Of a DNA stretch of 64,000 bases, positions 59,673-64,000 are shown piece by piece. The translations under genes and the position numbers were made by a program. This stretch comes from Oscillospiraceae bacterium (GTDB taxonomy: Bacteria > Bacillota > Clostridia > Oscillospirales > Acutalibacteraceae), in contig SVOQ01000008.1 of NCBI GenBank assembly GCA_015066345.1, positions 29,788 through 93,787 on the forward strand, in the 5' to 3' direction. Positions within the stretch are counted from its first letter, which is position 1. Every line of letters starts with the position of its first letter. The notes beneath the pieces were generated by a model, which had not been told where the DNA came from, did not search any database, and saw only the letters and a program-made list of their open reading frames with translations.

Positions 59673-62243
59673 ATGAACTTAAAAGAAAAAGCTCTTGTAG
59701 GCGTTTCCAAAGTTAAAACCTATTGGAAAACACCTATGGCGGGACGTTATATGAACTTCCGCGAAATTGCTGCATATTCAGGCGGTGGTATTGGTGCCTA
59801 TATGATTATTACTATGGGTACTGCCTGTCTTCTTGCTGCTAACAATACCTTGCTCTCGAGCGTATTAGGTATTGCACCGATGGATATGTACGTAATGTAC
59901 GTTATTGCCGTTGTAGCTAACATTCCCCTTACAGCACTTCGTGCAAACATAATCGACAACACCAGGAATAAAGCCGGTAAATACAGACCGTACATAGTAA
60001 CTATGGCAATTCCCGCTGCTATTATCTGTATAACCATGGTTTGGTTCCCGTACAATAGTCTTAACACCATTTTCGGTGATCGTGTCCTTTTTGACAAATC
60101 TGTAGCGTACATTGTAAAATGTGCAATTGTAATGGTGCTAAACTTATTACTGCACTTTTTCTACTATTTCTTCTACGACGGATACGAGAATCTCATTCAT
60201 GTTCTTTCCCCCAATTCACAGGAAAGAGCGGATGTTTCTTCCGTTAAAAGTATCGTTTATTCCTTTGCTCCCACAGTTGTAAATCTTTTTACTCCCCTTA
60301 TTGCACAGAATATTTTCCACTCAAACACAACGGATATCCGCGTTTACAGACTTCTTTATCCCATACTTTCGGTTTTAGGACTTATTCTTTGCATCATAGT
60401 TTATAAATACACCGAAGAAAAAATTGTTCAGGCGAGAACACACGTTGTTCAAATCAAGTTCACCGATGCTCTTAAAGCTGTTGCCAAAAACAAATATTTC
60501 TGGATCATTTCTCTTGCAAGCTGGATAGGCTTCCTTGAATCATCCTATGCAAACATTATGAAATGGCTCTACGACTACGGCGGAGCTTGTTCCGGTAACA
60601 CCTTCGGTATTATCCAGACAGTTTACGGCAACGCATCCTTCTGGGGTATGCTTGCGGCACCCTTCTGTATCCGTAAATGGGGCAAAAAGTCCGTGCTTAT
60701 TGTGACTAACATATTTAATATAATATTCATCCTTGCAATGCTCCTGTTTACTGATGAAATTACATATAATGTAACCATACTTCTTATTCTTTCCTGCTTG
60801 TGGCTCAATGCACTTATGGGCTCCTTTGCACATATCCTTAACCCCTCGATTCAGGCAGATATCCGAGATTATCAGCAATATAAAACCGGTGAACGTATCG
60901 ACGGTATGTTCTCAGCAGTTAATACAATAGGTACAGTTCTTGCTCTTGCTACATCCTCAGTGCTTCCGTTTATATATAAACAAAAAGGAATTACCGAAGA
61001 AAACGCAAAAATTGTTACTTCTGATCCTGAGATTCTCAGCCGTATTATGCCAATGGGTAAAGATGAATTTACCACAGTCGGAGAAATTCTTAAGACGCAG
61101 TTGGAAAAAGGACAGGATAACTACTCGAATGCATATTCCGCACTTTATGACCCTGATATCCTGTTAAGTCTTATCAAAGTTCTTATCGTTGTTGCCGCTT
61201 TCGGTGCTTTAATGAACGTTATCCCCTTCTTCTGGTACGATTTCAATGAAGTAAAGCAAAAGGCGGTTGTACGTATTCTTAAAATACGCGCTATGTTTGA
61301 AGACTACGGTAATGGCGTTCTTAACGATAAAGATCTTGTTGAAACGGTTGAGCTTATCCGTAAATCAAGAGAAATGAATAATGCCGGGCCCAAAGTTCTT
61401 GATAAGAAAACATATAAAGCCGTAAAAGATAAAGCTGCAAGAAAGATTGCTAAAAAGCAATATTTTGCAGACAAAGAGTTTAACGAAGAAATTGAAATTG
61501 CTAAACTTGTTTGCGAGGAGCTTGATAAATTTGACACCGTTCCCTTCCAGAAGCAGATTGAAGCGAGTGAGGTAATTTACAATAACGGTCTTGCAGGTCT
61601 GCTTGCAATGGACATTAATGAAGAAAGGGCTCGACTTGCCGAAATAAAGGCACTGCCCAAAGGCACCAAGGACGAAAAGGAAACACGCCAGGCTCTTATC
61701 GAAATGGCAAGACAGAAGATTTCCTCCTATAAGGAAATACAGAAGAACTTTGCAAACGGTGAAAACTTTATCCGTCCCGATTATTCTCTTTTACAGAAGA
61801 ACTACGATAAAGAGGATGCAATAGAAAGGCGCATTAACTTCTTCAGTGCAGAATTAAGAAAAGCAAAGAAGAATCATAACGACAAAAAGATTAAGGAGAT
61901 TAAAAAGAAAATTGAAGCATTGAAAGCAGAGCTTAAAGAAACTGCTGAGTTTTCAAAGGTTATTTCCGATGCTCAGGCAAACTTCAACAGAGCCGCAAAG
62001 CCCTTCCTTAATGCAGAAAAGCTTCTTGTACAGAAAGAAAACTATTCACACCTCGGCGATATTGAATTGCTTTACAAGGATGCAAAAATCCGTAACGATA
62101 AAGCAATCGAAAAAGAGCGTGTAGAAAGAGAAAGAAAAGACGCTGCAGAAAAAGCTGAAAACGAAAGAATCAAGGCTAAAAAAGCAGCAGAAAAGAAAGC
62201 TAAAAAAGAAGCTAAAGAAAAGGCTAAAGCAGGTAAGAAATAA
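59673..62243 (+). CDS. GPH/MFS-type transporter with long cytoplasmic coiled-coil tail
   Basis: 856 residues. Residues about 25-535 form a 12-helix transporter of the glycoside-pentoside-hexuronide:cation (MelB-like) type, with 'NIIDNTRNKAGKYRPYIV' as the family's Asp/Arg-rich loop and 'DIRDYQQYKTGERIDGMF' as the later one. The remaining ~320 residues are soluble and highly charged: helices rich in Lys, Glu and Ala, ending in a Lys-Ala repeat tail ('KKAAEKKAKKEAKEKAKAGK'). GPH members are usually 450-500 residues, so the tail is an extra domain, possibly a regulatory or interaction arm. AAGGAG precedes the ATG. Substrate unknown. Confidence 0.82.
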   Translation: MNLKEKALVGVSKVKTYWKTPMAGRYMNFREIAAYSGGGIGAYMIITMGTACLLAANNTLLSSVLGIAPMDMYVMYVIAVVANIPLTALRANIIDNTRNKAGKYRPYIVTMAIPAAIICITMVWFPYNSLNTIFGDRVLFDKSVAYIVKCAIVMVLNLLLHFFYYFFYDGYENLIHVLSPNSQERADVSSVKSIVYSFAPTVVNLFTPLIAQNIFHSNTTDIRVYRLLYPILSVLGLILCIIVYKYTEEKIVQARTHVVQIKFTDALKAVAKNKYFWIISLASWIGFLESSYANIMKWLYDYGGACSGNTFGIIQTVYGNASFWGMLAAPFCIRKWGKKSVLIVTNIFNIIFILAMLLFTDEITYNVTILLILSCLWLNALMGSFAHILNPSIQADIRDYQQYKTGERIDGMFSAVNTIGTVLALATSSVLPFIYKQKGITEENAKIVTSDPEILSRIMPMGKDEFTTVGEILKTQLEKGQDNYSNAYSALYDPDILLSLIKVLIVVAAFGALMNVIPFFWYDFNEVKQKAVVRILKIRAMFEDYGNGVLNDKDLVETVELIRKSREMNNAGPKVLDKKTYKAVKDKAARKIAKKQYFADKEFNEEIEIAKLVCEELDKFDTVPFQKQIEASEVIYNNGLAGLLAMDINEERARLAEIKALPKGTKDEKETRQALIEMARQKISSYKEIQKNFANGENFIRPDYSLLQKNYDKEDAIERRINFFSAELRKAKKNHNDKKIKEIKKKIEALKAELKETAEFSKVISDAQANFNRAAKPFLNAEKLLVQKENYSHLGDIELLYKDAKIRNDKAIEKERVERERKDAAEKAENERIKAKKAAEKKAKKEAKEKAKAGKK

Positions 62244-62248
62244 TTATT

Positions 62249-62281
62249 AAAAACCGTCTGACCAAAAGTCAGGCGGTTTTT
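62249..62281 (+). terminator. terminator of the transporter gene
   Basis: AAAAACCGTCTGAC/GTCAGGCGGTTTTT stem with one G.U pair, CAAAA loop and T run, six bases after the stop. Confidence 0.87.
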
Positions 62282-62283
62282 AG

Positions 62284-62683
62284 TTAGGAGTTAGGAATGA
62301 GGAGTGAGGAGTTGAAAAGCGATAGCCAACCTCTCTGCGCAAGGAGAGAGGGGGACCGTCATTTCATTAAGTTTTATGTAATTAAAGGTTGCAAGCGCGA
62401 CAAAAAGTTGATGATTAAATAAAGCTTGTCGGACGGTGGAGAGTCCCCGTCACTTTATGATAAAAACAACTTGGTAGGGACCTTCCACCACTCCTCTGAA
62501 CTATATGTTAAATCTTGTATATTGACTCGCTTGAAAGTTAGATGTATTGTCAACTTGATTATAAGGTGGTCCCCCTTCCTCCCGCAAGCGGCAGGAAGGT
62601 TGAGCTGTCGCATTACTTTTATTTAATTATATAATCGGCTTGCCCCGAAACTCCTCCCTCCTAACTCCTCATTCCTCACTAAC
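62284..62683. repeat. ~400 bp MITE-like element with long imperfect terminal inverted repeats
   Basis: The left end (62284-62312, GTTAGGAGTTAGGAATGAGG...) and right end (62650-62683) are inverted copies. Further in, GCGATAGCCAACCTCTCTGC..AGGGGGACC at about 62320-62357 is matched in reverse by the sequence at about 62567-62611. The inverted arms are thus about 80-115 bases each. The centre has no coding capacity. Half copies or pieces of the same units occur at 2162-2290, 14829-14866 and 59401-59500. Confidence 0.72.
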
Positions 62684-62684
62684 A

Positions 62685-62702
62685 TTGTTCCACGTGGAAC
62701 AA
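62685..62702. promoter_or_regulatory. parS-like chromosome partition site, second copy
   Basis: Exact repeat of the 18 bp palindrome TTGTTCCACGTGGAACAA found at 59565-59582, here directly beyond the right end of the MITE-like element. The flanks of the two copies differ, so the palindrome itself is the conserved unit. Confidence 0.72.
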
Positions 62703-62841
62703 AATTGAGTTATACGACACTTGTTGAATATTTCGTTGTTTTATTGTCATATTTTTATGTGTTTGTTCTATTTTTTTCTGCAAAGTTTTCAATTTATTCA
62801 CAGATTATTAATTACTTTTATATCATATTATGATATACTTT

Positions 62842-62998
62842 GTGCGTACTTGGAAAGGGAGCCGCACCCGAGTACTTGTACATAGTTTCTGTTATTCAGA
62901 AACTAACCCCTCCTCAAGTAAACCCTTGACGCAGAGTGTTATACTTTGTGTCGGAAATGCACCGACTGTCCCCTCAGTTGGTGCATTTTCCGTTTTTA
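62842..62998 (+). ncRNA. candidate structured RNA ending in a terminator
   Basis: Four consecutive stem-loops: GTACTTGG/CCGAGTAC (62846-62875), AGTTTCTG/CAGAAACT (62884-62904), GACGCAGAGT/ACTTTGTGTC (62928-62952, with two G.U pairs), and a ~17 bp CGGAAATGCACCGACTG stem (62952-62992) followed by TTTTT. An extended -10 (TGATATACT, 62831-62839) just upstream could start transcription near 62846. CAAGT and CCCTT at 62915-62927 could pair back to ACTTG and AAGGG in the first hairpin. It may be an independent small RNA or a riboswitch-like leader of the LytM gene. No known class was recognised. Confidence 0.55.
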
Positions 62999-63056
62999 TG
63001 AATATTTTTAGTTTTAAAGTCAATAATTAAAGCAACAACTAAAAGGAGTTTTAATT

Positions 63057-63893
63057 ATGGACAAAAAAAACGATAATCTCTCCCCAAAACCCGAAAAGGA
63101 AGAACCCAATGCCAAAAAATCATTAAAAGAAAAATTATTTATTAAAAGCCTTAAACCTAAAATGCCAAAAATGAACGGCATTAAAATCGCGTACGCCCTT
63201 GCAATACTTTTAGCAATTGGCGGTGCTTTCAGTGCAAGGCTTACGGCTAACAAAGCCATTAATGATATTAACGTGACCTTTCCCGAGGATAATTTCACAT
63301 TACCTACCGCAACATTGAATTTTACGGAAAACTACGAAACGGTCGAGCCTGACTTTGAAGTCCGTCAGAATCTTACGGATGTCCCCGACACAAGAGTTAC
63401 CACCGAACCCGAAACAGAAAAAACTACCTCCCCTGAAACTACCGAAGAAACTGTCCAATACCCGAAACCTTTTACCGATAGTTACCTTTTACCGATTGGT
63501 ACTGATATCAGTAAGGATTATAACCCCAATACCCCCGTATATAATCCCACAATGGGAGACTGGCGTACTCATTCGGGAATTGATTTTTCAGGCGACAGCG
63601 GTGCTCAGGTAAAAGCAATAGCCGAGGGTATAGTTACAAAAATTTATGATGATGCATTATACGGTACGGTGGTTGAGATAGACCACGGGAATGAAGTAAT
63701 TGCAAGGTACTGCGGTATCAACAAGGAAACTATTGAAATAAAAGAAAACCGTACAGTTAAAGCAGGGGCGTTAATCGGCTACTTAGGTGAAATACCCTGC
63801 GAAAAAGAGGAAGTCAGTCACCTGCATTTTGAAATCATTTATAAAGGTAAAAATACCGACCCTCTTGAAATTATGAATCATAACCACCAGTAA
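63057..63893 (+). CDS. LytM/M23-domain membrane protein, SpoIIQ-like
   Basis: 278 residues. A Lys/Pro-rich cytoplasmic N-terminus (1-40), one membrane helix (about 43-60), a Thr/Glu-rich stalk (about 95-135) and an M23 domain (about 140-270). The metal motifs are present: His172 and Asp176 in 'WRTHSGIDF', His255 and His257 in 'SHLHFEI'. This layout and the 'MGDWRTHSGIDF' form resemble Clostridial SpoIIQ, the forespore membrane protein that pairs with SpoIIIAH; a general cell-wall endopeptidase is the alternative. AAGGAG lies before the ATG. A structured RNA and terminator precede it. Confidence 0.78.
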   Translation: MDKKNDNLSPKPEKEEPNAKKSLKEKLFIKSLKPKMPKMNGIKIAYALAILLAIGGAFSARLTANKAINDINVTFPEDNFTLPTATLNFTENYETVEPDFEVRQNLTDVPDTRVTTEPETEKTTSPETTEETVQYPKPFTDSYLLPIGTDISKDYNPNTPVYNPTMGDWRTHSGIDFSGDSGAQVKAIAEGIVTKIYDDALYGTVVEIDHGNEVIARYCGINKETIEIKENRTVKAGALIGYLGEIPCEKEEVSHLHFEIIYKGKNTDPLEIMNHNHQ

Positions 63894-63908
63894 ACTGGTG
63901 GTTTGCTC
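63882..63908 (+). terminator. hairpin at the end of the LytM gene
   Basis: AACCACCAG/CTGGTGGTT with the TAA stop in the loop, then TGCTCT. A plausible intrinsic terminator, although the T run is weak. Confidence 0.5.
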
Positions 63909-63909
63909 T

Positions 63910-63952
63910 GCCCCTATAAGGGGCGAATGCTGGCTTAGCCCCTCGAAGGGGC
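63910..63952. repeat. paired GCCCCT..AGGGGC hairpins
   Basis: Two short hairpins, GCCCCTATAAGGGGC (63910-63924) and GCCCCTCGAAGGGGC (63938-63952), 13 bases apart. No gene is seen from 63894 to the window end. They look like part of a further intergenic repeat that continues out of view. Confidence 0.45.
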
Positions 63953-64000
63953 ACTGAAAGTTTAGCACCGCATTACAATCTCAAGCAGCCGCTCACGAGC

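Noticed and set aside
62426..62626. 66-codon frame in the MITE-like element
   Set aside because: No ribosome binding site, falls across the repeat arms.
62794..62802. TTATTCACA, a DnaA-box-like sequence
   Set aside because: A single copy in AT-rich sequence; no cluster, so not evidence of an origin.
62830..63030. 66-codon frame over the structured RNA
   Set aside because: It runs straight through four hairpins and a terminator, and there is no ribosome binding site.

Overview
The window looks like the chromosome of an anaerobic, probably spore-forming member of the Clostridia (Oscillospiraceae/Ruminococcaceae-like, most likely a gut or rumen species). The grounds are an rpsO-pnp neighbourhood, AGGAGG-type ribosome binding sites, frequent TTG/GTG starts, sigma-A-like promoters with 16-18 base spacers, a DnaD/DnaI-type primosome pair, an S. 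aureus-type capsule sugar set and a SpoIIQ-like LytM protein. No rRNA, tRNA or CRISPR array was seen.

Layout. 1-1.07 kb: the 5' part of an ABC exporter gene leaving the window. 1.3-9.7 kb: two divergent operons. The leftward one encodes two paralogous SCP2-like proteins, a split transketolase and a class III aminotransferase. The rightward one encodes a second class III aminotransferase and a double-domain class II aldolase. These genes appear to use the same highly biased codons as pnp, and they look like one pathway that I cannot assign. 9.7-13.7 kb: rpsO, pnp and an SPFH protein, each with clear promoters, leaders or terminators. 13.7-18.5 kb: two related membrane proteins and metH, leftward.

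18.5-50 kb: one large leftward surface-polysaccharide locus from a promoter near 50.05 kb. It holds a CpsB-type phosphatase, an Ig-like membrane protein, two Wzz/BY-kinase fusions, a CapD-type dehydratase, six glycosyltransferases, a pyruvyltransferase-FrhB fusion, Wzy, Wzx, the enzymes for UDP-ManNAcA (WecB, WecC) and UDP-L-FucNAc (CapE, CapF, CapG), and a Gfo/Idh oxidoreductase. It resembles the S. aureus type 5/8 capsule set, but no initiating phosphoglycosyltransferase is visible. Embedded in it (40.0-45.4 kb) is a compact, translationally coupled peptide-modification cassette: ABC exporter, PqqD-like carrier, radical SAM/SPASM enzyme, a 94-residue candidate precursor, an HPr-kinase-like protein and a nucleotidyltransferase. 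This is the best candidate for an undescribed system. A rightward PI-PLC-like gene lies beside it at 39.1 kb.

50-57 kb: DUF1294 and recG behind a promoter with a LexA-like box, then fucU, a DnaI-like loader, DnaD and a membrane-anchored seven-repeat propeller protein on the minus strand. 57-64 kb: an EF-G paralogue, a GPH/MFS transporter with a very long cytoplasmic coiled-coil tail, and a LytM (SpoIIQ-like) protein. The intergenic spaces here hold two perfect parS-like palindromes, a ~400 bp inverted-repeat (MITE-like) element and a multi-hairpin candidate RNA. A G-rich hairpin repeat family recurs in at least four intergenic regions of the window.
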